Shown in pieces: positions 1 through 7,688 of a stretch of 64,000 bases of DNA. The notes under the pieces are model-generated. The model made no database searches and was not told the origin of the DNA. It saw only the letters and a program-made list of their open reading frames with translations. The position numbers were made by a program, and so were the translations under genes. The DNA is from DASWOJ01 sp964242415 (lineage in GTDB: Bacteria > Pseudomonadota > Alphaproteobacteria > Acetobacterales > Acetobacteraceae): assembly GCA_964242415.1 (NCBI GenBank), contig CAXTAT010000015.1, forward strand, positions 1-64,000, written 5' to 3'. Positions within the stretch are counted from its first letter, which is position 1; each line of letters opens with the position of its first letter.

Positions 1-155
1 TGATCACCGACCACAACGTGCGCGAGACGCTGGAGATCATCGACCGCGCCTACATCATGCACGACGGCAAGGTGCTGATGGAGGGCCGGCCACAAGAGGT
101 TGTGGCCCATGTGGACGTGCGCCGGGTCTATCTCGGCGAAAGGTTTAGCCTGTAA
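1..155 (+). CDS. lptB: Lipopolysaccharide export ABC transporter ATP-binding protein LptB (3' end only)
   Basis: The last 51 codons of an ABC ATPase run from the window edge to a TAA stop. The readable start, ITDHNVRETLEIIDRAYIM, contains the H-loop (switch) histidine in TDHNVRETL typical of LptB, which powers lipopolysaccharide extraction from the inner membrane with LptFG. The end, VYLGERFSL, matches the usual LptB C-terminus. Its position just upstream of rpoN and hpf is the standard proteobacterial order, which supports the call. Walker A/B and signature motifs lie outside the window. Confidence 0.9.
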   Translation, partial: ITDHNVRETLEIIDRAYIMHDGKVLMEGRPQEVVAHVDVRRVYLGERFSL

Positions 156-165
156 GCTGACCCGC

Positions 166-1638
166 ATGGCGATGGGTCCCCGGCTAGAGTTCAGGCAGAC
201 GCAGTCCTTGGTCATGACGCCGCAGTTGCGTCAGGCGATCAAGCTGCTGCAGTTCACCAACCTTGAGGCGGCCGCCTTCGTCGAGGAGGAGCTGGAGCGC
301 AACCCGCTGCTGGAGCGCGACGAGCGCAGCGACAGCCTGCCGGAGCTGCCTGCCCCGGATCAGCGCACCCAAGCCATCGAGGGGCTGGACGCCGTCACCC
401 TGCTGCGCCAGGAAAGGCTGCCGGACGCCATCGAGGCCGATCACTCGAACAGCTATGACGCGGGCGGCGCGTCGGATGGCAGCTACGCCGGCGCCAGCCG
501 TGGGGTGCAGCGGGACGACGGGGACGACCGCGGCATCGACGACTTGGCCGCCGCGCCACGCAGCCTGCGCACCCACCTGGGCGAGCAGTTGCGCCTGAAC
601 TTCCCCGATCCCGGCGACCGCATTATCGGCGCGCAACTGATGGCCTTGCTGGACCCGGCCGGCCGCGTTCCCGTCCGCACGGAGGAGATCGCCGACGTGC
701 TGGGCGTCGATTACGCCCGTGTGGAGCGGGTGCGCGCGGCCATGATGCGGTTCGACCCGCCGGGGCTGTTCGCCCGTGACCTGCGGGAGTGCCTGGCCGC
801 GCAGCTGCTGGACCGCAACCGTCTGGACCCGGCGATGGAGCGGCTGCTCGATCACCTCGACATGCTCGCTCGCCGCGACCTGCGCGGCCTGATGGCGCTG
901 TGCGAGGTGGACAGCGAGGACCTGGCGGACATGATCACCGAGATCCGCCAGCTCGACCCGAAGCCCGGCGCCGGGTTCGACATCGGCCCTCTGCACCAGG
1001 TGATCCCCGACGTGCTGATGCGCGCCGCCCCGGACGGCGCGTGGCTGCTGGAGCTGAACCCCGACACCATGCCGCGCGTGCTGGTGAACGAGTCCTACCA
1101 CGCGCGGGTCAGCGCCCGGGCGGGCAAGGAGGAGCGGACGTTCCTCGGCGAGAACCTGTCCAGCGCCAACTGGCTAGTGAAGTCGCTGCAGCAGCGCGCC
1201 AACACCATCCTGAAGGTGGCGGCCGAGGTGGTGCGGCAGCAGGACGCCTTTTTCCGCGGCGGCGTCGGCCACCTGCGCCCCTTGATCCTGCGCGACATCT
1301 CGGCGGCGGTGGAGATGCACGAGAGCACCGTCAGCCGGGTGACCGCCAACAAGTACATCGCCACCCCGCGCGGCGTGTTCGAGCTGAAGTACTTCTTCAC
1401 CACCGCCATCAACGCCGTCGCAGGGGGCGAAAGCCACAGCGCCGAGAGCGTCCGCCACCGCATCCGCGCCCTGGTTCAGGCCGAGGACCCCGAAGACGTG
1501 CTGTCCGATGACGCTATCGTTGCAGCTTTGCGTCGAGAAGGCGTGGACATTGCCCGCCGTACGGTGGCCAAATACCGCGAGGCGTTGCGCATCCCTAGCT
1601 CAGTGCAGCGCAAGCGGGAGAAGGCGGTGTCGGCTTAA
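166..1638 (+). CDS. rpoN: RNA polymerase sigma-54 factor RpoN
   Basis: 490-residue sigma-54 factor, which directs RNA polymerase to -24/-12 promoters and needs AAA+ activators to open them. The glutamine/leucine-rich region I opens with LEFRQTQSLVMTPQLRQAI. The core-binding region follows, and the RpoN box ARRTVAKYRE lies at about residues 463-472 near the C-terminus. The ATG 11 bp after the lptB stop is chosen because homologues begin just before region I; a second ATG two codons later is equally possible, while an in-frame upstream ATG would overlap lptB. hpf follows after 34 bp, probably as one transcript. Confidence 0.97.
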   Translation: MAMGPRLEFRQTQSLVMTPQLRQAIKLLQFTNLEAAAFVEEELERNPLLERDERSDSLPELPAPDQRTQAIEGLDAVTLLRQERLPDAIEADHSNSYDAGGASDGSYAGASRGVQRDDGDDRGIDDLAAAPRSLRTHLGEQLRLNFPDPGDRIIGAQLMALLDPAGRVPVRTEEIADVLGVDYARVERVRAAMMRFDPPGLFARDLRECLAAQLLDRNRLDPAMERLLDHLDMLARRDLRGLMALCEVDSEDLADMITEIRQLDPKPGAGFDIGPLHQVIPDVLMRAAPDGAWLLELNPDTMPRVLVNESYHARVSARAGKEERTFLGENLSSANWLVKSLQQRANTILKVAAEVVRQQDAFFRGGVGHLRPLILRDISAAVEMHESTVSRVTANKYIATPRGVFELKYFFTTAINAVAGGESHSAESVRHRIRALVQAEDPEDVLSDDAIVAALRREGVDIARRTVAKYREALRIPSSVQRKREKAVSA

Positions 1639-1672
1639 CGGGGCGCCGCCGCGGCAACAGGGGAGCGCAGCC

Positions 1673-2263
1673 ATGCAGATCACAGTATCCGGCAAGCAAG
1701 TCGATCTTTCAGAGGCGTTGCGCGTCCGGGTGTCCGAGCACTTGGACCAGATTGCCGGCAAGTACTTCGACCACGCGCTTGAGGCCAACGTGACGTTCAG
1801 CCGCGCCCGCAGCTTCTTCACCTGCGACATCAACGTCCACGCCGGCCGCGGCCTGACCCTGCGCGGCGAGGGCGAGGCCGGGGATGCCCATAGCGCCTTC
1901 GATGACGCTGCCGAGCACATCGCCAAGCGCCTGCGCCGCTATCGCCGCCGGGTCAACGACCATGCGCGCGACCTGGCAAACCGCGCCCATCCGCAGGCCG
2001 CCCGGCAGTATGTGCTGCGCCAGGATGACGATGGGCAACCGAACGGGGTTGATACGCGGAGCGACACGCCGGCCTACGCCACCGTGATCGCCGAGAGCCA
2101 GGCCGACATCAACACGCTTTCGGTCGGGGAGGCGGTGATGCGCATGGACTTGGCGGACCAGCAATTGCTGATGTTCCGCAACAGCGCGACGGCGGAGCTG
2201 AACGTGGTGTACCGCCGCACCGACGGCCACATCGGCTGGATCGACCCAACCAGGACAAACTAG
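1673..2263 (+). CDS. hpf: Ribosome hibernation promoting factor, long form
   Basis: 196 residues, the length of the long HPF class that dimerises 70S ribosomes to 100S in stationary phase. The N-terminal S30AE domain starts MQITVSGKQVDLSEALRVRV. A linker of about 50 residues follows, then the C-terminal dimerisation domain with NTLSVGEAVMRMDL and TDGHIGWIDP at the end. The start is the ATG preceded by GGGGAGCG; longer readings run back into rpoN in another frame. It follows rpoN directly, as in many proteobacteria. Confidence 0.95.
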   Translation: MQITVSGKQVDLSEALRVRVSEHLDQIAGKYFDHALEANVTFSRARSFFTCDINVHAGRGLTLRGEGEAGDAHSAFDDAAEHIAKRLRRYRRRVNDHARDLANRAHPQAARQYVLRQDDDGQPNGVDTRSDTPAYATVIAESQADINTLSVGEAVMRMDLADQQLLMFRNSATAELNVVYRRTDGHIGWIDPTRTN

Positions 2264-2270
2264 ATACTTG

Positions 2271-2410
2271 CCCCCTCTCCCCCGGGAGAGGGCCGGGGTG
2301 AGGGGGGCAGCGCAACCCTGGTTTTACAGGGTTGGGCCTCCCCTCACCCCTATCGGCGGGTCAGTCTCTTCCTGTCTCCTCACTCCAACCCCTCGCCCAG
2401 AGAGAGGAAG
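2271..2410. repeat. Family A palindromic repeat pair (REP-like) between convergent genes
   Basis: The first unit has the family A core, CCCTCTCCC/GGGAGAGGG followed by CCGGGGTGAGGGG. A degenerate inverted partner (CCTCCCCTCACCCC and CGCCCAGAGAGAGG) follows. The 22 bp between them form a perfect 8 bp hairpin, CAACCCTG-gtttta-CAGGGTTG (2313-2334). The unit lies between the convergent ends of hpf and the DUF1150 gene, where such a structure could stop transcription from both sides (inference). The same family recurs at nine other places in the window. Confidence 0.8.
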
Positions 2411-2424
2411 CAGACAGGCAGGCG

Positions 2425-2688
2425 TCAATGCACCAGCGCGGGCACCATCTCGTGCTGCATGATCGCGGCCATCGCCATGTCGCAATCTGCGGCGACCGCC
2501 ATCGGCGACCCGTCCGCGGCGAAGATGGCAAAGGCCGTCACCCCATCCATCCACACCGGCTTCACGTAGGCCAGTTGCGTCATGCCGAGCTGCATTAACT
2601 GCGCCTGGGTCAGGTTGCGGATGTCCAACTGCTCCACCGGAATGGCTGCCAGGGCATCCATCTGCAACTCGGGAATATTCATGTCCAT
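2425..2688 (-). CDS. DUF1150 family protein
   Basis: 87-residue acidic protein of the DUF1150 family, a small alphaproteobacterial family of unknown function usually found next to Hsp20 genes. Recognisable features are the central LGMTQLAYVKPV, DGVTAFAI and the C-terminal QHEMVPALVH. The start MDMNIPELQM has a good Shine-Dalgarno (CCGGAG, 9 bp upstream); an upstream start would add 15 residues without support. It lies 151 bp downstream of hsp20 on the same strand and is probably a heat-shock co-gene. Confidence 0.88.
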   Translation of the reverse strand: MDMNIPELQMDALAAIPVEQLDIRNLTQAQLMQLGMTQLAYVKPVWMDGVTAFAIFAADGSPMAVAADCDMAMAAIMQHEMVPALVH

Positions 2689-2839
2689 GGTAGTCACTCC
2701 GGAAGGGTGTGCGTACAGGGTGCAACGACACACAAATGGGACAGTTGGGACTGCACGCCCGCCGATACATCAGCTTATCGTGCGTGGCAGCCGTTGAGAA
2801 ACAGGCATGAACTGGGCGCGCGTTGGGCTGCGTGTCCGC

Positions 2840-3292
2840 TCAGTCGCGGTCGGGAGCGGCATCCACCGTCGGCACGGAGCCGCCAGCCTTGGTGATCTGG
2901 ATGGTCTTCACCCGGATCTCCGGCTGCGGACGGGCCAGGTCGATATGCAACAGGCCGTTGTCCAGCCAGGCGCCCTTGACCTCGATCCCCTCGGCGAGGA
3001 CGAATGCCCGCTGGAACTGGCGGGCGGCGATGCCGCGGTGCAGGTAAACCCGGCCGGCCGAGTCGTCAGCCTGCCGGCCCCGGATCACCAACTGGTTGTC
3101 CTCCTGGGTGATCTGCAGGTCGTCCATCGTGAACCCGGCCACCGCCAGGGTGATCCGCAGCCCGCTCGGACCCGTCTGCTCAATGTTGTAGGGCGGGTAG
3201 CCGTCGGAGGGCGACTTCTGCGCCCGCTCCAGCATCTGTTCCAGGTGATCGAAGCCCAGGAACATGGGCGAAGTGAACATCCGGGTGGTCAT
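2840..3292 (-). CDS. Small heat shock protein, Hsp20/IbpA family
   Basis: 150 residues with an alpha-crystallin domain covering roughly residues 35-135. It acts as an ATP-independent holdase that binds unfolding proteins in the cytoplasm. Diagnostic parts are the N-terminal FLGFDHLEQMLERA, YPPYNIEQ at the domain start and the GAWLDNGLLHIDLARP strand containing the G-x-L motif. The leader carries a candidate RpoH-like promoter and a ROSE-like thermometer (separate entries), so both transcription and translation appear heat-controlled. A DUF1150 gene follows. Confidence 0.95.
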   Translation of the reverse strand: MTTRMFTSPMFLGFDHLEQMLERAQKSPSDGYPPYNIEQTGPSGLRITLAVAGFTMDDLQITQEDNQLVIRGRQADDSAGRVYLHRGIAARQFQRAFVLAEGIEVKGAWLDNGLLHIDLARPQPEIRVKTIQITKAGGSVPTVDAAPDRD

Positions 3293-3346
3293 GCAGCCTC
3301 CTCCTTGGAGCGAAGCGAAGGCCGGGACCCACTGGCATCCCGGCCA
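3293..3346 (-). promoter_or_regulatory. ROSE-like RNA thermometer in the hsp20 leader
   Basis: Read on the minus strand, the roughly 54-nt leader begins with a perfect 8 bp hairpin, GGCCGGGA / TCCCGGCC (3320-3345, 10-nt loop). It ends with CTTCGCTCCAAGGAGGAG eight bases before the ATG. The UCGCU matches the U-U/C-G-C-U anti-Shine-Dalgarno signature of ROSE elements, which pairs imperfectly with AGGA and melts on heating. The arrangement UYGCUCC-NN-GGAGGA resembles the final hairpin of rhizobial ROSE leaders. It is shorter than the classical element, and folding has not been computed. Confidence 0.6.
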
Positions 3347-3352
3347 CGAGGG

Positions 3353-3381
3353 ATATTGGAAAAGCCAGCGATGGTTGCAAG
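3353..3381 (-). promoter_or_regulatory. Probable hsp20 promoter (RpoH-like)
   Basis: On the minus strand, CTTGCA (3376-3381) and CAATAT (3353-3358) are separated by exactly 17 bp. CTTG at -35 is the heat-shock sigma signature; the -10 fits only partly. Initiation about 7 bp downstream would begin the transcript at the base of the leader hairpin, which supports the placement. Confidence 0.45.
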
Positions 3382-3468
3382 AGGATGCCGAGCCGCAGCA
3401 GGTGGGAGGTCCTTAGGCCAGGTAGCGCCGTATGGACTTCCCTCCGGCATGAACAATTAATGATTATA

Positions 3469-3496
3469 TAGACAATTTTTAACGGGACGCTATAAG
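3469..3496 (+). promoter_or_regulatory. Candidate sigma-70 promoter for the PEP-CTERM gene
   Basis: TAGACA (3469-3474) and TATAAG (3491-3496) with a 16 bp spacer lie in a short AT-rich island upstream of the start codon at 3528. They are followed by a Shine-Dalgarno TTGGAGGCG. Confidence 0.5.
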
Positions 3497-3527
3497 TATG
3501 ACAGTGAAACATTTTGGAGGCGTCGCA

Positions 3528-4457
3528 ATGCGGTTCAACATGATGATGGCAGGGCTGGCAATGGCCGGCCTGGGCTAGGCCGACCCGGCGAACGCCATGG
3601 TCGTAACTCCAACGACGGACGGCACTGCCCTGCTCGGCGCCCTGCCTCCGGCCTCGGCCGGGTTCGGCGCCGTCACCGCAACTGACACGGCCGGCGCTGC
3701 CGAGCAGGTCGGGACGTTCACCGGTTTCACGAGCGGGCCGGTCCAGTTGCCGATGGGCGGCATCGTGCTGTCCACAGGCAAGGCAGCAGGCACGACGGCG
3801 GCTTCGCACAGCAATGTCAGCTCGCCAAGCTCCGCGGAACTGGGCAACTCGACACCCGAGATCACCGCCTATGCACCGGGCAAGATCACGAACTTCAACG
3901 CCGCGTACGATGCGGCGCGGGTTACGGTGAGCTTCAGCCTCGCGGACGCCAGCGCCATCGCATTCGACTTTGTGTTCGGCAGCACGGAGTACCCGGTTTA
4001 CTCAAGCAGCTATACGGACGCGGCCTACGTGTTCCTCGACGGGACGCAGATCACGTTTGACAGCAACGGAGTACCCGTGCAGGTCGGCGCCAGCTTTGGC
4101 AGCCAGTTGACCACGGCGGACACCAACACCGCGTTCTCCGAGCCGCACGGAGTGATCGGGCCGCTCACCACCACCTCCGCCACCCTCGCAGCCGGCAGCC
4201 ACACGCTGCAGTTCGAGGTTGCCGACACCAACGACCAGTCGCTGGACAGCGTATTGTTCGTGTCCGACCTGCGCCTGGCGGCAAACGCCGGCGGCCTGAC
4301 GACCGGCGATGGCGGCGCCAACCCTGATACTGGCAGCACCAGCGTGCCGGAGCCGGCCGCGCTGGCGGTTCTGGGCTTTGGCCTGCTCACCCTCCTCGCC
4401 GTGCGCCGCCGTGCACCCCGGGCTGGCCACAGCATCGGAACCCAATACTGGGCCTGA
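3528..4457 (+). pseudogene. PEP-CTERM protein, choice-of-anchor-L-like, with an in-frame TAG in the signal peptide
   Basis: The natural start is the ATG at 3528, preceded by GGAGGCG. It encodes MRFNMMMAGLAMAGLG, then TAG (3576-3578), then ADPANAM and a further open frame of 286 codons in the same phase. Without the stop this is a normal secreted protein: a signal peptide ending near PANA, an extracellular domain with AFDFVFGSTEYPVY and YVFLDGTQI (choice-of-anchor-L-like), and a C-terminal PEP-CTERM tail VPEPAALAVLGFGLLTLL followed by arginines. That tail is the exosortase sorting signal. The body shows no further damage, so the stop is recent, a sequencing error, or read through. A restart at 3597 would lack a signal peptide. 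Confidence 0.75.
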
Positions 4458-4559
4458 ACCAACGCTGGACCTGACCCAGCACCGGCAGGCGGACCCCATC
4501 ATGGGTGCCGCCAAGCCCGGAAGATTGAACCCAGCCCGGCGCCCCGCTACATCGCGGGC

Positions 4560-5108
4560 ATGAACACGACCGCTCCAGCGCTTTCCGAAGACGCCATCCT
4601 GCAAATACTCACCCCGCCGCACCCGGCGCTGCGTGCCAAGACCCGCAAGGTCGGCCCCGCCGACGCCGACGCCGTGCGCGCCCTGGCGCCGCAGATGCTG
4701 GCGGCGATGTATGCCGCCCCCGGCATCGGCCTGGCCGCGCCGCAGGTCGGCGTCGGCCTCCGCTTGGCCGTCGTGGACCTGATGCCGGACGAGACGCCGG
4801 CCCCCATCGTACTGGTCAACCCGGAGATAACCCGCGTCAGCGAGGACTGGGCCCTGCGGGAGGAGGGCTGCCTGTCCCTCCCCGGCCAGTATGCCGACGT
4901 GAGCCGCCCGGCCCGCGTCCACGTCCGCTACCACGACCTGGAGGGCAAGGTGCAGGAGCTGGAGGCGGAGGGCCTGCTCGCCGCCTGCCTGCAGCACGAG
5001 ATCGACCACCTGGACGGCGTGCTGTTCGTCGATCACCTGTCGGCGCTGAAGCGCAACATGATCCTGCGGCGGCTCGCCAAGGAACTGAAGCAGAAGGCGG
5101 CCGGGTAA
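4560..5108 (+). CDS. def: Peptide deformylase
   Basis: 182 residues. The enzyme removes the formyl group from the N-terminal methionine of nascent proteins using a bound metal ion. All three motifs are intact: GIGLAAPQVG (from about residue 54), EGCLSLPG with the metal cysteine (about 104), and HEIDHLDG with the two metal histidines (146, 150) and catalytic glutamate (147). fmt begins 6 bp after the stop and truA follows, a translation-initiation operon. Confidence 0.97.
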   Translation: MNTTAPALSEDAILQILTPPHPALRAKTRKVGPADADAVRALAPQMLAAMYAAPGIGLAAPQVGVGLRLAVVDLMPDETPAPIVLVNPEITRVSEDWALREEGCLSLPGQYADVSRPARVHVRYHDLEGKVQELEAEGLLAACLQHEIDHLDGVLFVDHLSALKRNMILRRLAKELKQKAAG

Positions 5109-5114
5109 CAGCGG

Positions 5115-6041
5115 GTGCAGGGCGGGGCCGGGCCGCTGCGCCTGGCCTTCATGGGCACGCCCGCCTTCGCCGTGCCGGCGCTGCATGCGCTGCATGCGGC
5201 CGGGCACCACATCGCCGCCGTTTACACGCAGCCGCCCCGCCCCGCCGGCCGCGGCAACGCCAGCACGCGCAGCCAGGTCCATGTCGCCGCGGAGATGCTG
5301 GGCCTGCCGGTCCGCACCCCGGCCCGGCTGCGGCGGGATGCCGGCGAGCACGCGGCGTTCGCGGCGCTGGACCTCGATGCGGCCGTTGTCGCCGCCTATG
5401 GCCTGATCCTGCCGCAGCCGATGCTGGACGCGCCGCGCCGGGGCTGCCTGAATATCCATGCCAGCCTGCTGCCCCGGTGGCGCGGCGCCGGGCCGATCCA
5501 GGCTGCGGTGCTGGCCGGCGACTCGGAGACCGGCATCACGGTAATGCAGATGGACGCCGGGCTGGACACTGGCGCCATGCTGCTGCGGCAGGCGGTGCCC
5601 ATCGGACCCCGTACCACCGCCGCGGGCCTGCACAACACCTTGGCCGCCCTGGGCGCCCGCATGATCGTGCAGACGCTGCACGATGCCCCGCCGCCGGCGC
5701 CGCAGCCGGAGGAGGGCGCGACCTATGCCCCGAAGCTGACCCGCGATGACGGCCGGCTGGACTGGACCCAGCCAGCCGAGGCGCTGGACCGCCGCGTGCG
5801 CGCCTTGACGCCCTGGCCCGGCACTTGGGCGTTGTTCGGCACGGAGGTGGTGAAGGTGCTGGATGCCGCGCCGGACGCCGGGTCCGGTCCGCCTGGCGTC
5901 GTGCTGGATGACAAGTTGCTGGTGGCGTGCGGCGATGGCGCGTTGCGGCTGCTCCGCGTCCAGCGCCCCGGCCGTGCGCCGATGGACGCCGCTGCCCTGC
6001 TGCGCGGCTTTCCCGTCCCGCCGGGGACCGTGCTTACGTGA
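5115..6041 (+). CDS. fmt: Methionyl-tRNA formyltransferase
   Basis: 308 residues. It formylates initiator Met-tRNA with 10-formyl-tetrahydrofolate. The N-terminal LRLAFMGTPAFAVPALHAL and the catalytic segment CLNIHASLLPRWRGAGPIQ (N113, H115) are clear, followed by MDAGLDTG and a C-terminal OB-like domain. No ATG precedes the conserved LAFMGTP, so the GTG six bases after the def stop is used. It works with def, which later removes the formyl group. Confidence 0.96.
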   Translation: MQGGAGPLRLAFMGTPAFAVPALHALHAAGHHIAAVYTQPPRPAGRGNASTRSQVHVAAEMLGLPVRTPARLRRDAGEHAAFAALDLDAAVVAAYGLILPQPMLDAPRRGCLNIHASLLPRWRGAGPIQAAVLAGDSETGITVMQMDAGLDTGAMLLRQAVPIGPRTTAAGLHNTLAALGARMIVQTLHDAPPPAPQPEEGATYAPKLTRDDGRLDWTQPAEALDRRVRALTPWPGTWALFGTEVVKVLDAAPDAGSGPPGVVLDDKLLVACGDGALRLLRVQRPGRAPMDAAALLRGFPVPPGTVLT

Positions 6042-6054
6042 TAGTGGCCGGACC

Positions 6055-6825
6055 ATGACAGCGTGGGCGCTGCTGCTGGAGTACGACGGCACGCCCTTCT
6101 TAGGCTGGCAACGTCAGGCGGACGGGCCGACGGTGCAGGCGGTGCTGGAGGCGGCGGCGGCGCGGCTGACCGGCGGCGCCCCGGTGGCCAGCGTTGTCGC
6201 AGGCCGGACCGACACCGGCGTCCATGCGGCGGGCCAGGTGGCGATGCTGGACCTGCCAGACGGCTTCCAGGCCGGCAAGGTGCGGGACGCGCTGAATTTC
6301 CACCTGCGCCCGCATCCCGTGGCGGTGCTGCAGGCCGCCCCGGCGCCGCCGGGATGGAACCCTCGGTTCTCCGCCATTGGCCGCGCCTACGCCTTCCGCA
6401 TCCTGAACCGCCGGGCGCCGCCCGCCCTGGACCTGCACCGCGCCTGGCATGTGGAGCGCCCCCTGGACGCCGGCGCCATGGCCGAGGCGGCGGCGCTGCT
6501 GGTGGGCCACCACGACTTCTCGTCGTTCCGCGCCGCAGCCTGCCAGGCCCGCAGCCCCCTGCGGACGCTGGACCGCCTGCAGGTCAGCCGGGGGGGCGAT
6601 GTGGTGGAGATCCTGGCCGAGGCGCGCAGCTTCCTGCACCATCAGGTCCGCAACATGGCCGGCACGCTGAAGCTGGTCGGCGAGGGCCGGTGGCGGCCGG
6701 ATCAGGTGGGTGCGGCGCTGGCAGCCCGCGACCGCCGGGCCGCCGGGCCGACTGCGCCGCCAGGGGGCCTGACGCTGCTCAGGGTGCGGTACCCGCAGGA
6801 CCCGTTTGCGCCGTCTCCTCCGTGA
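6055..6825 (+). CDS. truA: tRNA pseudouridine(38-40) synthase TruA
   Basis: 256 residues, usual family size. It isomerises uridines 38-40 in the tRNA anticodon arm. The catalytic aspartate is D53 in GRTDTGVHAAGQV, and the N-terminus has the typical LLLEYDGTPFLGWQRQ. HDFSSFRAAACQA and SFLHHQVRNMAGTL mark the C-terminal half. It lies 13 bp after fmt. Its 3' end overlaps the convergent membrane-protein gene by 47 bp. Confidence 0.96.
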   Translation: MTAWALLLEYDGTPFLGWQRQADGPTVQAVLEAAAARLTGGAPVASVVAGRTDTGVHAAGQVAMLDLPDGFQAGKVRDALNFHLRPHPVAVLQAAPAPPGWNPRFSAIGRAYAFRILNRRAPPALDLHRAWHVERPLDAGAMAEAAALLVGHHDFSSFRAAACQARSPLRTLDRLQVSRGGDVVEILAEARSFLHHQVRNMAGTLKLVGEGRWRPDQVGAALAARDRRAAGPTAPPGGLTLLRVRYPQDPFAPSPP

Positions 6826-7420
6826 GCGAGGCCTGCAGCAGCAGCGGACTGATGGCGAGCAGCGTGCTGCCCAGCAGTACCGCCGCGACGAGCAGCACGG
6901 ACCTTGGCCAGGACAGCGCCAGGCCATGCCGGGCCAGCCGCCCGTTCAGCCACAGGACGTATCCCAGGAGAAGAAAGGCATAGACCTGGATTGCCGTCCG
7001 GTCCGGCAGGCCAAAGCCCTCCAGCAGCACCGGCAGCACGAGCGCCACCGCCAGGATCGCCCACTGCAGCCAGTTATAGGCGGCGGCGTAGCGCAGCCAG
7101 CCCTCCTCTCGCCCCCACAGTCGCGCCAGGGCGTGCGACAGCACCAGCGGAGCCAGTTGGGCGGTGACTGTGAACCCCACGGCGGTCAGCGCCCGCGCAA
7201 CCTGGCCGTGCAGCAGCGCCCACAGTGCCCCGGCGAACGGCACCGCCAGCAGCGGCGCCAGGCTGGCCAGGACAGCATCCGGCGTGGACCCGAACGCCTG
7301 CAGCCCGTCCATCCGGCCCCAGGCCAGCCGCGCGGTGCCGCGGAGCGGGGCCAGGAACAGGCCCCAGTCCTTTCGTGGCTCTCCAGGCTTGGGGGCTCGG
7401 AGTTTTGGACCATCGCTCAT
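6779..7420 (-). CDS. Uncharacterised inner-membrane protein
   Basis: 213 residues with about five hydrophobic helices: near residues 50-75 (LASLAPLLAVPFAGALWALL), 80-105, 120-140 (WAILAVALVLPVLL), 147-165 (VYAFLLLGYVLWL) and 175-200. A short charged cytoplasmic N-terminus contains APKPGEPRKDW. I do not recognise a catalytic motif; the helix pattern is loosely YIP1-like. The start MSDGPKL has GGAGG seven bases upstream; longer starts read into a repeat. It converges on truA and overlaps its last 47 bp, so the two messages are complementary at their ends. Confidence 0.75.
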   Translation of the reverse strand: MSDGPKLRAPKPGEPRKDWGLFLAPLRGTARLAWGRMDGLQAFGSTPDAVLASLAPLLAVPFAGALWALLHGQVARALTAVGFTVTAQLAPLVLSHALARLWGREEGWLRYAAAYNWLQWAILAVALVLPVLLEGFGLPDRTAIQVYAFLLLGYVLWLNGRLARHGLALSWPRSVLLVAAVLLGSTLLAISPLLLQASLTEETAQTGPAGTAP

Positions 7421-7524
7421 GCGCGCCTCCATAGCAGCCCCGGAGGGTTCTGACCCGTTCATTCCAACCCGCGCCTGTTCAACCCTGCGCCCATTCCACC
7501 TGGCACCTGTCCCGCCTTGCATCT

Positions 7525-7629
7525 GTCATTGCGAGCCGGCTTCGGCGCGGCAATCCAGGGGGCATGGGTTGGGGTTCCGGTCTGGCGGCCCCTGGATTGC
7601 CGCGTCGCAACGGCAGCCGGGGCAATGAC
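7525..7629. repeat. Family B dispersed repeat (GTCATTGCGAG ... CGGCAATGAC)
   Basis: Imperfect palindrome of about 105 bp. The left arm GTCATTGCGAGCCGGCTTCG runs to GCGGCAATCCAGGGG; the right arm is CCCCTGGATTGCCGCG to GGCAATGAC. Six further copies occur in the window (15581, 40720, 48027, 51926, 55744, 62328). No open frame; it lies between the membrane protein and dapE. Confidence 0.8.
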
Positions 7630-7688
7630 AGCCGGGGCAATGCCAAGCGGGGGACGGGCAAACCTGTTAGAGTAGAGGGCCGTTGGCA

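Noticed and set aside
184..1101. 305-codon open frame antisense to rpoN
   Set aside because: Shadow frame produced by high GC; low-complexity Gln/Val/His composition and no motif, while rpoN is certain on the other strand.
3576..3578. TAG as a pyrrolysine codon
   Set aside because: No pyl genes in view, no precedent in this lineage, and the site is inside a signal peptide. A nonsense mutation or error is simpler.
4002..6092. 696-codon antisense frame across the PEP-CTERM gene, def and fmt
   Set aside because: Spans three genes on the opposite strand and has a Gly/Arg/Gln-rich shadow composition.
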